DNA from: Mercurialis annua
Taxonomy: Eukaryota > Streptophyta > Magnoliopsida > Malpighiales > Euphorbiaceae
Reading direction: 5' to 3'
Assembly (NCBI RefSeq): GCF_937616625.2
Contig: NC_065570.1
Location: forward strand, 46,243,665 to 46,307,664
Length of the DNA: 64,000 nt
The position numbers and the translations under genes were made by a program. Positions 48,604-60,875 of the stretch are shown here, in pieces; the first letter of the stretch is position 1; every line of letters starts with the position of its first letter. The notes below the pieces were generated by a model. The model did no database searches. It had not been told where the DNA came from and saw only the letters and a list, made by a program, of their open reading frames with translations.

Positions 48604-50434
48604 TAAGCATAATAAGCCCATTTCTTCATAACCTTAGAAACCCATCATGTTCTTTTTATGCTTCATTATAATTAAGAAGCAGAAACCAAACCTTGGTAAC
48701 AGACTAACAGTTCATTCGTTTTCCTCTTTAATATAAAAACCCTATTTCTCGTTTATTCTTTTCTGAAGCGAGCCGCCACTCCCTTAAACAAATATGGAAC
48801 TTCATTAAACTCTATCCAAACTCCATTCGATTCAAGCTCGGTAAGTACCGTATTAGTTTCGTTCATTCGACGCATTATCGTCAAATACGGTTCTTGATTT
48901 TGTATCTCATTGTTAGGCTTAAATTCGTTTGTTCTTTGAAGGTTCGCATCGACTCAACGATCTCTTCGAATCTCACGTATTGGAATCAATTAAGGTACGT
49001 AAAGATTCCTCCGTTCGTCGCCGCTACAATTCGCCGTGTTCTTGATATTTTGTTTCTATTTCTTCACTTGTTATTGCTGCCGATTTCTATGTTGTTCTTG
49101 GCTATGATATATGTGTCTTATATGATCATTTAACTCATAATTCATTGAGTGTTAATGGTTTAACATTGCTTAAGCTTGCGATTGTTCCGTTTCGTCGTCG
49201 TTTCGATTTCGCCGTGTCATGTTCTGTAGCTGCCGTTTCTTGTGCTATAGTTGCTTCTATTGTTTACTATTGATAGATAATCGTTTTATTGTTTTGCTTT
49301 ACGGATGCGACACTGTTTCGTTGCTTAAAATGTTAAATTTCGGCTGCCATTAATTTGCTCCTGTTACTTGTGATTAGTTTATGAATAATAGGTTATATTG
49401 ATAGTTGCTGCATTTGGCAGGTTGGGGTTAGAGGAAATTGGTTATTTTGAATTAAAAGAGATGGTTAATTATCATATGTAGTCACCAAGTTGTTTTATTG
49501 AAATCAATTGAATCCTTTAAGTTAGTTTTACCTATTGAATTTGGTTTCGATAATAACTTGAACTCGTTTGATTTTAAATAGACAATTTGGATACGTTAAA
49601 TATTTTATAACTTAAATTAATATAATTACTCGGGTAATTATATTTAAATTTTAATTAAAATGTCAATTTGGCTGATTTACAATTTAGCCCCTAAAGTTTT
49701 TAAAAAGCTTATTCAAGTTAAGTTTTACCTATAGGATAACTTTTTGGATTTTGTTTATCCTATAATTTAAATGAATAATTAATTTTGATTTCGAAAAATC
49801 AAATTGGCTAAAGTACAGTTTAGTCGCTGAACTTTTATAAACTTAAAATTGTTAAGTTTTGGGTTGTAACTTAGGTTACTTAAATTGCAAGATATTGAAT
49901 TCTATTTTAAAATGGATAATTATTTTATTAAGTTATTTTAATTTATAAACTCGGATTTATAAATTTAATAAAGTTTTACTTTGGGTTAGATTGTGGTCGC
50001 CCAACAAGTGGGAAGAAGCTTGGTAGTTTTAAATAACTCGGCTGACTCACTGATATGCATTTTAACTTGGATTAATTTAAATTATTTTTACGAATCACTC
50101 TATATATGTTTATATGATTTGTACTCTATAACTTGGGTTGTATTTTGAATGCATTTAACATAAGTGTTTATTAAATGTGGCTTGGTATTGTGTTGTGCTA
50201 GTCTTATGAGGTGTATAGTACTCTTTAGAGTTAGGGTCTGATTTTATTATGATTTTAATATTTTATTTAGACCCGTCGAGTGTTCGTACTTCAGAGGCAA
50301 ACCAGAGTTAGGTGCTTAGGATCACGTGGATTTAGCAAGCAGTGAGTTTATATCTCTATTTACTTCTTTATTAATATATATATATATATATATGTATATA
50401 TATGTATGTATGTATGTATATATATGTATGTATG

Positions 50435-50481
<47 letters not shown>

Positions 50482-50492
50482 ATATGTATATA

Positions 50493-50547
<55 letters not shown>

Positions 50548-50653
50548 ATATGTATATATATATGTATATATGTATGTATAAGCAGCTTTTGAACTGTTTT
50601 TCGGCATTGTGGATTTGATTTGGAACGTGCTACTCGATGGGTATCATCGGGAC
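48604..50653 (+). repeat. Continuation of the level-1 LTR after the MULE
   Basis: LTR text resumes right after the MULE duplication. 49440-50350 follows the reverse complement of 23400-24270 closely ('gtcaccaagttgttttattg', 'caatttggctgatttacaat'). No gene here. The frame 48894-49133 is LTR text. Confidence 0.8.
50370..50580. repeat. Compound (TA)n/(TATG)n microsatellite
   Basis: About 210 bp of TA and TATG repeats at the place where the related LTRs have only 14-18 bp of TA. It creates spurious frames of Tyr and Ile on both strands. Confidence 0.97.
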
Positions 50654-51195
50654 TAGGGGTGAGCAACGGTCGGTTCGGTCATCGAACCGCCCAAAAATTC
50701 AAAACCGTTTGGTTTTTTAAAAATTTCGGTCACCGAACCGTATTAACCAAATTATATCAAAACCGTATTAACCAAACCGAAATATTACGGTTCGGTTCGG
50801 TTCGGTTCGGTCGAAAACCGTAATATTTTTTGTATGGTTTTTAGAAAAAAAAAACAATTTTTTAAAAAATAAATAAAAAAAATGGAAAAATTTAACCTAG
50901 AGAGTACATGTGCTTTAAATTAAATCTATATTTATCGTTTTTTATTATAAAACTATAAAATTAAACAAGTTTAATATATAAATGTGAGTATATGAAAGTT
51001 TAAAACAACGTAATTTTTAAATACGGTCGGTTCGGTTATTACGGTTATTTTTTTGTAAAAACCGTAAACCAAACCGAATAGTCAAAATTTTAAAAATTCG
51101 GACCGTAATCGAACCATATTTTCAAATTATATTTCGGTTTGATTAATTCGGTTCGGTTCGGTTATTCGGTTTTGACCGTTTAATGCTCACCCCTA
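50654..51195. mobile_element. hAT-type MITE, 542 bp, TSD ATCGGGAC
   Basis: Ends TAGGGGTGAGCA and its complement TGCTCACCCCTA, flanked by the identical 8-bp duplication ATCGGGAC (50646-50653 and 51196-51203). Eight-base duplications and this tip are typical of hAT elements. Inside are runs of CGGTT units (50785-50820, 51140-51180). It has no coding sequence. The empty site can be seen in LTR B ('catcgggactgcgtgcgcacc', in inverse). Confidence 0.95.
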
Positions 51196-51977
51196 ATCGG
51201 GACTGCGTGCGCACCGGTAATGATTATAATATTGAGGTAGGTTTGAGATACGTCTCACCTTAGTGTGGGCACTGGTGGAAGATACGTCTCTTGGGCTCAC
51301 TATTTATTAAGTGATAGTCGGGGATCGGTTATTGAGATACGTCTCGCCGACATGACAGTGGATTTAGAATTGTCGTTTAGGGTTTCATTGATAATCCATA
51401 ATGAAAATGTTTTATTAAACGTTTTAAAGGTTTTTAACTTAATAAATGTAAATGGTTATATAAACTCTACTCAGTAAATCTGACCCCGTTGTTTTCCCAA
51501 ATTTTCCAGGTTTATGATTTGAGCATTGGTCGATCTCCGTTTCTTCATTTTCAGAGGTTCTTTATTTTATTTTCAGAATAAAAGAGTCGAACTGTTTTAA
51601 ACTCTTATACCGCAGTAGTAGTATTAGATTATTCATGTCTTAGTCTTACGTTTATATTTTTGACTATTGTTTGTTGGCATGGTCCAACTATTATTTTTAT
51701 CAGCTTTGGCATGATTACAGTGATTTTGATAATATATATTATTTGACATGTTGTTGGAATTTAATTTGAGATTAAGTATACTTTGAATATAAGTTGCTTA
51801 AATGTACCGCTAGACTAGGTTGGAGTCTCGGTTACCCCCGAGCATGTGGTTTTATGCAGGTACATTGTTTTTAACGTTATAAGTTGGTTATCCGCAAGGC
51901 TAGCTACGGGTGTTGGTACAACCATACTCATACCCTAGCGCCAGTCACGATTCATTAAAATGGGTCGTGACAATTTG

Positions 51978-53514
51978 ATAATATTAAAATAAATGAAAAG
52001 AAAATATTTTATTTATCGGTAATTTATAATATGCATATTTGTTAATTTAAAAAATAAAAAAATAAAAAGAAATAAAAAAATGAACATTTGAATAAATAAA
52101 AGAAAGTTCAAATTTGTTAACAGTTTATAGTGGCCACATGCATGATGCGTGGAGAGAGAGAAAAAGAGAGAGATCACTTGTCAGATTGAACATTTTATAG
52201 TTAGAGTATAAGTCTAATTTCTTTTAGACACGGGAATACAAACACAAAACAACTAAAACCGTGATGTATTTTCATTGACTTTTCCGCTTTTAAATATAAA
52301 GTCCTATTATTTTGTTATTTTAGGTAAATTTCTAAATCTCTCAAAAAAGAAAAAATTATAGGAATGGGCTAAATAAGGGCTTTTTTTTACAAAAATACTA
52401 AGGTTTCTCAAATCTTACACATGTGTTAATTTTTTCTTTACAATTTTGAGCTAATAACGGAAAATTATTACATGCTATACATAAATGATCTCAGCCTTCC
52501 ATTTGTCATATTTTTTTAATTTTTATAGATCTAACACATTGCTTTTCTTCTTTCTTTTTCTTCTTTCTATTTTCTTTTTTTCTCCATTAATGGCCATGGT
52601 TAACCTTTTCTTCTCTCTTCTTCCTCTTACCCATTTAAAATTATATTGTCTTTTTTATTTTCTCTGTATATCACATCTCTACTCCTATACCTTCTTCATT
52701 TTTTCTTTTGCTGACAACAAATCATCACCGCCGTCAGCTCCTATTGTTGTTTTTCATGGTGTGTGTGGTCTGCTAAGAAAGTTAGAAGAGCCATGAAGGC
52801 TTAAAAAGAAACACAGAGAAATTAGCTAGAAACTTTTCTCTCGAGTTACATGAACAAAAAAGAGAGAGTTTTGTGAAAAGGGAGAGGGATCCAAGAAGGC
52901 TAATAAGAGGAGAAATAGAGACTGTAATGTAATGGTGGATCTGCTGAGGTTAATTTAATTATTAGGTTTATTTATTTCTTTTCTACTTTTGGATTATTAG
53001 AAAAGAAACTGAATTTTCCAGGTACACAAGAGAAGTCGTAGTTAATTTCAAGATGCTCAATTTTGTGCTTCAAAACACTGACTTTATCCACTTCTAATGC
53101 ATTCTCATTAGCTTCAACAATTACCCAACAGATTTAAAACAAATGAAAATCAAATTAATAAACTATAAGTGAAGCAAAGGAATATGAAATAAGTACATGA
53201 GACTAAAAATGGGTTGGCATGCACCAATTTTCTGTTAAAAAAAATAGGGTGTGTCCAATTAACTGTTGCAAATTTTTTTTGGAAAAGAGATGACAATGAT
53301 TCATCAGGACACCAATTTAAAGGGTACAAACTCTCAACAGATGAACTTTTCACTTATCAGTTTTTCTGCTTTGAGATATTCTATGCATAATGGACCAATC
53401 TGGTCCCTGAATTTATGACCCAAAATTAAATAACTCATTTTCATTTATATTGATCAAATTAAGGATAATATTTACATAATTGTAATAATTAATTTAGTAC
53501 AATTGTTGTAATTT
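51978..53514. other. AT-rich region, possible small gene fragment, otherwise nothing clear
   Basis: A plus-strand frame at 52485-52796 encodes a very hydrophobic N-terminus followed by ADNKSSPPSAPIVVFHG and a 'catg|gtgtgt' donor-like site. The 'P(I/F)IVxHG' text after a signal peptide resembles the first exon of plant palmitoyl-protein thioesterases or other lipases, but no further exon follows. It is at best a fragment. 52360-52400 looks like a transposon tip ('gggcttttttttacaaaaatac'). Nothing else was recognised. Confidence 0.3.
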
Positions 53515-55095
53515 AATAGTGGATACACGTATGATACATGTATAATACATTTATTTTAGTTAAAATAAAATAGATTGAATATATTAAAAAAAATTAAAAT
53601 AATTATAATGTGGTGAATTTAATTTATGTAAACAAATAAAAAATAATCAAACCTACAAAAAGCCACTTGAAAGATAAATTTTATATAACGAATACATCGT
53701 TGATATATTTCCAATACATCTCTAATACATTTTCGACATATCTCAGATATATTATAATTGTAAATTTATTATTTAAGAAAAATAGTTAATCGACGCATAG
53801 ATGAGTTAATTTTGTTTTTTTAATCTTGGATCGAAAAGTGAACTAGATGTAGTAAATTGAAGTTTAATTAATTGAATTAATTAAACTTTTAATTTGTTGT
53901 TTGTTAATTTTATCCATTTAATTAGATCACCGATGAATATTTGATACATATAAAAGATATTTGAAAAAAATATTTGATACATCTACGATATATATACGAT
54001 ACACCTAGAATACATATCCGATACATTTGCAATACATATTTAATATATATTCGTTGTTCGCAACCTTTTTCTTATTGTCTTTTTTTAAGTTTATTACTAA
54101 TATTTTTATACATCTTAAAGACTTATCGAAAATTTTATTACATATGTTACATATATATTTTGTATACATATTTGATATATCTCTGATAAATAATTTATAT
54201 ATATGATAGATATATTTTTAAAATGTATTAAACAGATACATCGTTGATATATAATTTATACATGATATATACATCCTTAATATATGTCTTTTAGATGTAT
54301 TTGATTGATACATCTTTCATATACAATTAAAACATGATAAATATATTTTTAATATGTATCATTGATAAATATTGTATACAATTTACAGAGCATGTGGCAT
54401 ATTTTTATTTTAATATATATTATAGATACATTTCAACTACCCGTAAATTATATATTCAATGTATTAATTATACAATTCAAATACAAATACTATACATATA
54501 CGATACATCTCTTATACATATCAGAAATAGTTTATACGCATAATGATAAATTGTTGCAAATAATAAAGAGAAAAATATATTTTAATGCTAATGAAGTGGA
54601 TAATATTGTTATTAGTTCTTTTTTTCTGTGTATATATCATGTATACTAAAGATATTTATATCGAGTAATATATAAAGATGTTATTGATGCGTGAATTTCA
54701 ATTAAAGTATGTGATACATGTATCTTTAATCTAAAATATATTATATATACATCTCAAAGACAATAATATATAAATAATATTAATAACATTTTGGTATTAT
54801 ATACACACCTCATAACTTATTACTTTTATGCTTCAATTTATAGTGAATAGTAACATATCAAAATGTTATAAATATTATTTGATGTGTGAATTTTAATTGA
54901 AGCACGTGATACATATATCTTTTAATTTAAAATATATTATACATACACCTTAAAAACACATAAATAATACATATTAATAATATACTTATTTATTTATTTA
55001 TTTATTTTTGTTTTAGAAATATGAAAAAATAATAATCAGATATGTACTTGGTACATATCAGATACATAACAGATACATAAACGATACATGTTTAA
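53515..55095. repeat. Array of GATACAT / ATGTATC motifs
   Basis: GATACAT, AATACAT, 'gatatat' and their complements recur tens of times over 1.5 kb, with especially regular text at 53940-54055 and 55035-55095 ('cagatacataacagataca'). No coding sequence. It is the same style of irregular short-motif array as 11815-12400, 17570-18070 and 19120-20625, with a different motif. It may be the non-coding part of a Mutator-like element, but element ends were not proven. Confidence 0.75.
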
Positions 55096-55631
55096 ATAGT
55101 TTGACGAACTGACGCGCGACTGACCTATTCTGACGCGTTTTTTTACCTTTTTCTACCCTTCTTTCCTTGCAACGTGTCAGCTTCTTGTGGAGTATGTATT
55201 TAATGTAATTTGCCAGATTTTGTATGTGCTGATGTAATTATTTTGCTGATTGCATAATGTTGTTATTTGCTTCCTTTTTATGCATAGTTTTGTCATTTTC
55301 TCCTAAAAAAAACCCCGAAAAAGACCTAGTTCGAAGGCCCAATTTTAAATAGCATGGCCCAATATGAAGTAGCATGGGTAGCACTGCGTAGTATGGAACG
55401 TAGTATGGAACATTTTAGAAGTTAATCTGAAATGACGTAGTCTCTTAAATCGGCGTATGTCCCTCTTTAAGGGGTTAAACGAATTATAAATTTAGATTAA
55501 GAGGTTGTATAAAATAAATCAAATGGTATAAAACAGAGATTAAATAATACATTACGCCTTAAACATTTTATATTAACCCGTTAAATAAATATGGCATGTA
55601 TGTATTCAAAATTTTAGCACAATCAATTAAA

Positions 55632-55992
55632 AAAATGGCAAAATAGCGTAAAAAATCACGAATTTTAACATGTTTTGCAAATTTAACACGAACTTTAGCA
55701 TGTTTTGCAAATTTAACACGAACTTTTAATTTTGACAAATTAATACACCAACTTCTGACTTTTTGCAATTTTAACACCGATCAATTTTCCTTCAAAAAAA
55801 TAGAGAAAAATGATGATGTGTACACCGGGATAATTACTGTTCCGGCATTCATATTAACATTTTTCTAATGAAAAATCGTTCGGTGCTAAAATTGCAGAAA
55901 ATCAAAAGTTGGTGTATTAATTTACCAAAATTAAAAGTTTATGTTAAATTTGAAAAAAAGCTAAAATTTGTAAAAAAATTTACGCCATTAAG
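55632..55992. mobile_element. Foldback MITE with long inverted repeats
   Basis: The left arm (from 'atggcaaaatagcgtaaa', 55634) and the reverse complement of the right arm (to 'ttacgccatta', 55990) share 'gcaaatttaacacgaactttt...aattttgacaaattaataca' and 'ccaacttctgactttttgca' with about 85% identity over 120 bp or more. The left arm also contains a 34-bp tandem duplication ('catgttttgcaaatttaaca'). No coding sequence and no certain target duplication. Confidence 0.8.
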
Positions 55993-56622
55993 CCTTAAAT
56001 AATGTGCTTTTTATATGGTTTATAATATACTTTTTTTAAAAAAATATTACCATCTTCAGCATTCTTTACCTTCTATACTATTTTTTCTTCTTTTAGGCTA
56101 AATTTTCCAAATGTTTTTCTTTTATACTAAGTTTATTTTTCAACATTTTTCTCAATTAATTTTTATTTTATTTTTGCTCATATTTTTCAGCACGTATTAT
56201 ATTTTAGATATTTAATATTTAGTTTTTTTTTACTTTTTTATAATGTCGTGACATCTTCAAAATTATGTAATCCTAATTGTATTTAGTATCATATCATATA
56301 TTAGTAATAATATTACATTAATTAATTAATTACATCAAACTCAGAACACATTGGCACATTAGCCTAATTGGAATATGTATCAATCACAGGCCCTAAGCTT
56401 CTCAATAATAATGTTTGCTAATCAACTGACCAGTACTTGGGGGGAAGAAAAAAAAAACTGACCAGTATAATGCTAAAAATATGCATACAGTACAGCATAA
56501 CAAACTAACCTAACATATATGAAACTCATGTGAAACCAAATAAAATACCTGCAAATGGAATGCCACCCATGGTATGCAGAATCTGGCAAGCAGAAGAACT
56601 GAATTAGCAAGAATAAAAAAAT

Positions 56623-56927
56623 GGAATAAACTATTTTCAGGTCCTTAAACTATATCTGTTTTGTTCATACGGTCCTTAAACTATCTTTTATCCTTATCTA
56701 GTCCTTCAACTTAGCGAAAAATTATTTTCGAATCCTTGATTGACAAAAACGACGTCGTTTAGGGTAACAAATTGCATTTTCAAAAATAACGAAACAACGT
56801 CGTTTTAATCGTTCAGGGACTTGAAAATGATTTTTTGTTAAGTTGAAGAACCAGATAAGGACAAAAGATAGTTTAAGGACCGTATGAACAAAACAGGTAT
56901 AGTTTAGGGACCTGGAATAGATTATTC
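56623..56927. mobile_element. Foldback MITE, about 305 bp
   Basis: The arms match over about 110 bp: 'gttttgttcatacggtcctt' is at 56659-56678 and, inverted, at 56878-56897. The centre carries ACGACGTCGTTT (56749-56760) and an inverted 'acaacgtcgtttt' (56813). No coding sequence. Outer tips are GGAATAAAC / AGAATAATC. The target duplication is unresolved. Confidence 0.85.
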
Positions 56928-57029
56928 TTTAAAAAAAAAACATTCTATTGTAAACTAAAAGCACATACATACATGAAAAGATAATATTGTGCGACCAAAT
57001 ATGTACATGACACAAAAATATAACAGACA

Positions 57030-57700
57030 TTAAATAGCAAAATATGTATATCCAATTAGCATATTATAGTCCTTTAAATCATTTTGATTTGAGTCCACTA
57101 TTAAACAGATCACATGAGAAAAGTAAGAAACAAAGCTTACCATATTGTTAGGAAGACATGTTTCAACTGATTTTTCGATATCTAATGCAGACAAACGTTC
57201 ATTTGCTGGAGGCTTCTCAATGAACACATCCCTTCCCCCTTTGTTGCATCCTCAAGCTCTTCTGATTCTCTTTGGCTAATTTGGCCTTAAACACAATAAA
57301 AAACAACCAAATAAAAGTGATATTTAATCACATAGTGACCACATGCTAAACATTAATGCGCACTTGAAAACAGTTGATGAGCTTCAGCCCACCTTTATGC
57401 TTGATTTAAAAAGGTTTAAGCTTAGCAAAGGCATCATCAATAAAAGCAACATAACACTTCTTAATCGAACTTCCTTCTTCAAAACAAGAAGTATCATTGC
57501 CTACAAGATCACCCCAAAATAATAAATACACGTAAAAGAAACTTGTAATGACAATATAAAAACAACACGAAGCCATACCTGAGAAACCTAATAAAGTGCT
57601 TAGGTGGCCGAGCACCCCCAATTCCCAAGTGCGTTGGCTGCTTTTCAGACAACAAATTGACAATCTTTTCTGGTTTCTTCATAGCCAACAACGAGAGGAG
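57030..57700 (-). pseudogene. Unrecognised exon-like fragments
   Basis: Three minus-strand stretches look coding but do not join cleanly. 57681-57592 reads MKKPEKIVNLLSEKQPTHLG followed by a proline/lysine segment and a 'cag|gtatgg' donor-like site. 57508-57406 reads GNDTSCFEEGSSIKKCYVAF and ends in a stop. 57227-57140 reads FIEKPPANERLSALDIEKSV before an 'atg|gtaagc' donor-like site. Phases at the obvious splice sites give stops, so this is either a decayed gene or one whose exons I have mis-joined. I do not recognise the family. Confidence 0.35.
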
Positions 57701-58383
57701 ATGTGCACGTCGAAACCTTAACTGCTTTCATTAGAGGGAGTGCTAAAATTAATAATTGTAATTTTCTTTTCAGATAACAAGCCAAAAATGGTGATTAAGA
57801 TATGAAACTTTTCTCTACAGAATTTCACATGAAAAGCAAAAGCTAAATCTCAAACAAAAATCAATAATACAGCTCTCATTACTCATACGTTAAAATTACC
57901 AAGAAATCAATCTCCTGCAGTAAGTTGTTGTCGTTTGGAAAAACCATTTTGGCTGCAAACTTTGGCTTCCAATAATACCAAAAAAACAGTACCATTGCTG
58001 TCAAAAGTTGTAGAGAGGGATGTCAAGAGGGATACATAGAGAGGGCCCTGTCATGATTGTAAACAGAGGAAAGTTAACAATAATAATAAAGGAAAAAACT
58101 AAAATCAATCTTTCTTTAGTTTGTAAAATGATGTGTATGGGCTAGTTTGAGAAAGAAAATTAAGAGGTAACGAAGAGGACATTTTTTTAAATTTTGATTT
58201 ATATAAGAAATGAGTCAAATTATCAATTATAGTCTGTCAGTAACTATAGAAGATAAATATAGCAAATGGTATATATGCAAAGATGGTATTTTAGCAAAAA
58301 CCTGGAAAATAATGCTTCATGTAATTGTGAGAGTAAAGGAGAATGGAAAATGTTTCTGTCTAAAGGTCAGTGTAACATACATG
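57701..58383. other. Spacer downstream of the PPR gene
   Basis: No gene seen. It includes the presumed 3' untranslated region of the PPR gene (minus strand). The frame 58210-58404 overlaps the PPR stop in antisense and is not credible. Confidence 0.5.
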
Positions 58384-60483
58384 TTACCAGTAATCTTTGC
58401 ATGAGCATACACCATCCTTGAAATGGTGGAATCGCTTTATATCTCTCAGCACAATCTCCCTTCCCTCCGTCTTGCTAGCATATTTCATCAAAGAATGACA
58501 ATCCCCGCAAACTCTAAGATTCTTCACAATCCTTATAGTCATGTTAGGTGAAATATGAATCAGTCCATATGCAAGTGCCAATTTCTCACTATGACTTCCT
58601 AATGCATCTTCCTTCTCTTCTTCCTCGATATTATGAAGAACCCACTCAGTCCCTGGCATATATCCTTGTTCTTTCGCACCGGCCACCAATTCTTCTAATT
58701 TCATGTATATGTATTTGGCATTCGTATGGGCATGATCACCAGCTACAAAACTATGCACTTGGCCCTCTACCTCTATATAGCTCCACCCAGGATCTTTCTC
58801 AACGCCTCTATTACGCATCTGAACTCTTACTCTCTCGACATCCTCCCATCGGCCTACTGCAGCATAAGCATTTGATAAGAAGACATAGCTTCCAGGATGC
58901 TTAGGTTCAAGCTCTAAGAGCTTATGAGAGGCTAACTCTGCCAATTTGATATTTTTATGAGCTCTACAAGCGCAAAAAAGTGCTCCCCATATAACAAAAT
59001 CTGGAGTTATTGGCATGCCTTCAATGAACTTTAGAGCTTGGTTAAGTCGACCAGCCTTGCCTAACAGATCCACAATCAAAGCATAATGTTTCATGGTGGG
59101 CTCAATAGAGTAGTCAAGCTTCATGCTGTTGAAGAAGTTAAGCCCAAGATTCACTTTGCCAGAATGTATGCAAGCCATTAGTACAGCAAGAAAGACAACC
59201 TCATCTGGCCGAATACCTGCATATAAAGAGTTGTTTAACTCATTGGAACAGTTTCTAAGTTGAATGGAATTATCTTAAGTAGTAAGACAGTAAAAAGCCA
59301 GACCTGAATACATCATTTTTCTGAAGCACTGAAGTGCTTCATCAGAACGCCCATGAATTGCCCAACCCCATATCATAACACTCCATGTACGAATATCTCT
59401 GTCTTTTGTCTCTTCGAACATCTGACTTGCAGACTCTATACTCCCACATTTTGCAAACATATCAACCAAAGCATTCCCAACTTCTCTGTTTATCTTGAAA
59501 TTATTAGTTTTGAGATACTCGTATATTCGTAAACCGCCCTCAAGCGCACCAAGATTCGCACAGGCGGAGAGAGCAGAAACAAGAGTAAATTCATTTGGCT
59601 TCACACCCTCATCCAACATCCTCGAAAACATAGACAACGCCTTCTCATGATCACCATTATGCGAAAACCCTTTAATCATGGTAGTCCAAGAAACCACATT
59701 CTTCTCAGACATCCCATCAAAAACCTCACTCGCCCGCTTCGAATCCCCAGTCCTCATAAACCCATCAAGCAAACTATTCCAAGAAGCAGTATTCCTCTCC
59801 GGCATAGCCTGAAATAACCCCAAAGCCTTCCTCATATCCCCAACCTTACAACACCCGTTAATCAACACATTCCACAACAACGTACTCCCTCTATCAAATC
59901 TCTGAGGACATTCATCAAACACCTTATGAGCAAACCCCAGTTCCTCAATTTTCACATAAACATCAACCATAGATACCCTTACAAACATATCTAACTCGCA
60001 CCCACATTTCAAAATCATCCCATGAACAGCTCTACATATCCCTCCTAAGCACAAACTCGCAATAGATTTCAACACGAATGGAAACGTGAGGCGGTCAGGT
60101 TTAATGTCAGACCTGAGCATGAGAACAAAATGGGAAATGGCGGATTCAAACAGGGAATTGGCCGTTAGCCCACGAATCAATACGTTGAATAAATACAAGT
60201 TTTTGGGGTGGAAATTGTTGAAGAGTGAGAGGGAGTAGGCAATGGATTTGCGTAAAGAAGAGGAAGAGATTAATTGGGTGGAGACGCGGCTACTAGAAGA
60301 GAGATTGTGGAGGAGGATTTGGGCGTGGATTTGGTGGAGGTGGAGAATGGTTTTGGAGGAATGGACAAGCGATATGAAGTAGGATTCTATTTGGTTTTGT
60401 GAAGGTGCATTGTTCAAGGAACTATATTTTCTTGCAGTGCATAATAGGGTGGTTGGTTTGGCAAGAGCATGCCAAGATTTCAT
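58384..60483 (-). CDS. DYW-class pentatricopeptide repeat (PPR) protein, two exons
   Basis: Exon 1 is 60483-59304 and exon 2 is 59216-58384. The 87-bp intron (59303-59217) has GT and 'tgcag' borders and restores the PPR text ...MMYSG|IRPDEVVFLAV. Product: 670 residues. The N-terminus is Ser/Arg-rich and free of acidic residues for the first 22 or so, as expected of an organelle-targeting peptide. A PLS-type PPR tract follows (about 75-480; e.g. NVVSWTTMIKGFSHNGDHEK, SWNSLLDGFMRTGDSKRA), then E/E+ motifs (GSYVFLSNAYAAVGRWEDVE; DPGWSYIEV) and a complete DYW deaminase-like domain with HSEKLA, CGDCH and the terminal CSCKDYW. DYW PPR proteins act in mitochondria or plastids in site-specific C-to-U RNA editing. 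The target site cannot be read from this. The frame is intact, so it is a probable functional host gene. Confidence 0.93.
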
Positions 60484-60540
60484 TTTGTTTTTGTTATTAG
60501 ATGAAGTGAAAAGCTGCTAATATGTAACCAACAGGTTTCA

Positions 60541-60875
60541 TTAAGGCTTTGTTTGGGAGAGAAGGCATTAAAGTAAAGTACGGGTTTTTAAAGTAAAGTA
60601 AAGTACCGTAAGGGACGGTAAAGGAAGGTAAGGGTTGTGCATAACCCTTCCATGTTTGGGAAAATAATAAAGTAAATGAAGGGTTTATAAAAAAAACAGT
60701 TAAAAATAATTCAACACCCCAATATGGGGGGTTGGCATATGAGTGTTGAGGGGGGTTGGAAAATATTTTTCAACCCCTCAAAACTTTTAAAAAAAATTTG
60801 CCAAACAGAGGTTGAAATTTTACAACCATTCCCTTCCCTTCCTTTCCTATCTCAACCCCTAATTCAAACAATAAA
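60541..60875. mobile_element. Probable MITE (GGCTTTGTTTGGG tip)
   Basis: Left tip GGCTTTGTTTGGGAGAG at 60545, within 60 bp of the PPR start codon, and a right side with 'gccaaacagaggttgaaa' and '...attcaaacaataa' in opposite orientation. 'aaagtaaagta' and 'cccttcccttcctt' runs form the arms. GGCTTTGTTTGG-type tips are common in hAT and PIF/Harbinger MITEs. The exact right end and the target duplication are unresolved. Confidence 0.45.

Larger units (their letters stand above)
20710..51972 (+). mobile_element. Level 1: solo chromovirus LTR (about 3.07 kb net) hosting the nested stack
   Basis: Starts TGTAATATCCCGTATTTTTA at 20710 and ends ...ATGGGTCGTGACA at 51972. It is flanked by the 5-bp duplication ATTTG (20705-20709 and 51973-51977). 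Its pieces are 20710-20963 and 48604-51972, less a hAT MITE. Both pieces align with the LTRs of the inner element: the first 250 bp with the LTR start, and 49440-51972 with the reverse complement of 22510-24270. A single LTR with a duplication on both sides means a solo LTR left by recombination. Removing the inserted elements gives about 3073 bp. Confidence 0.88.

Noticed and set aside
50322..50666. Tyr/Ile-rich frames on both strands
   Set aside because: Pure translation of the TA/TATG microsatellite.
59178..59275. Two separate PPR genes
   Set aside because: The gap is an 87-bp GT-AG intron. The two parts form one continuous PPR-E-DYW protein.
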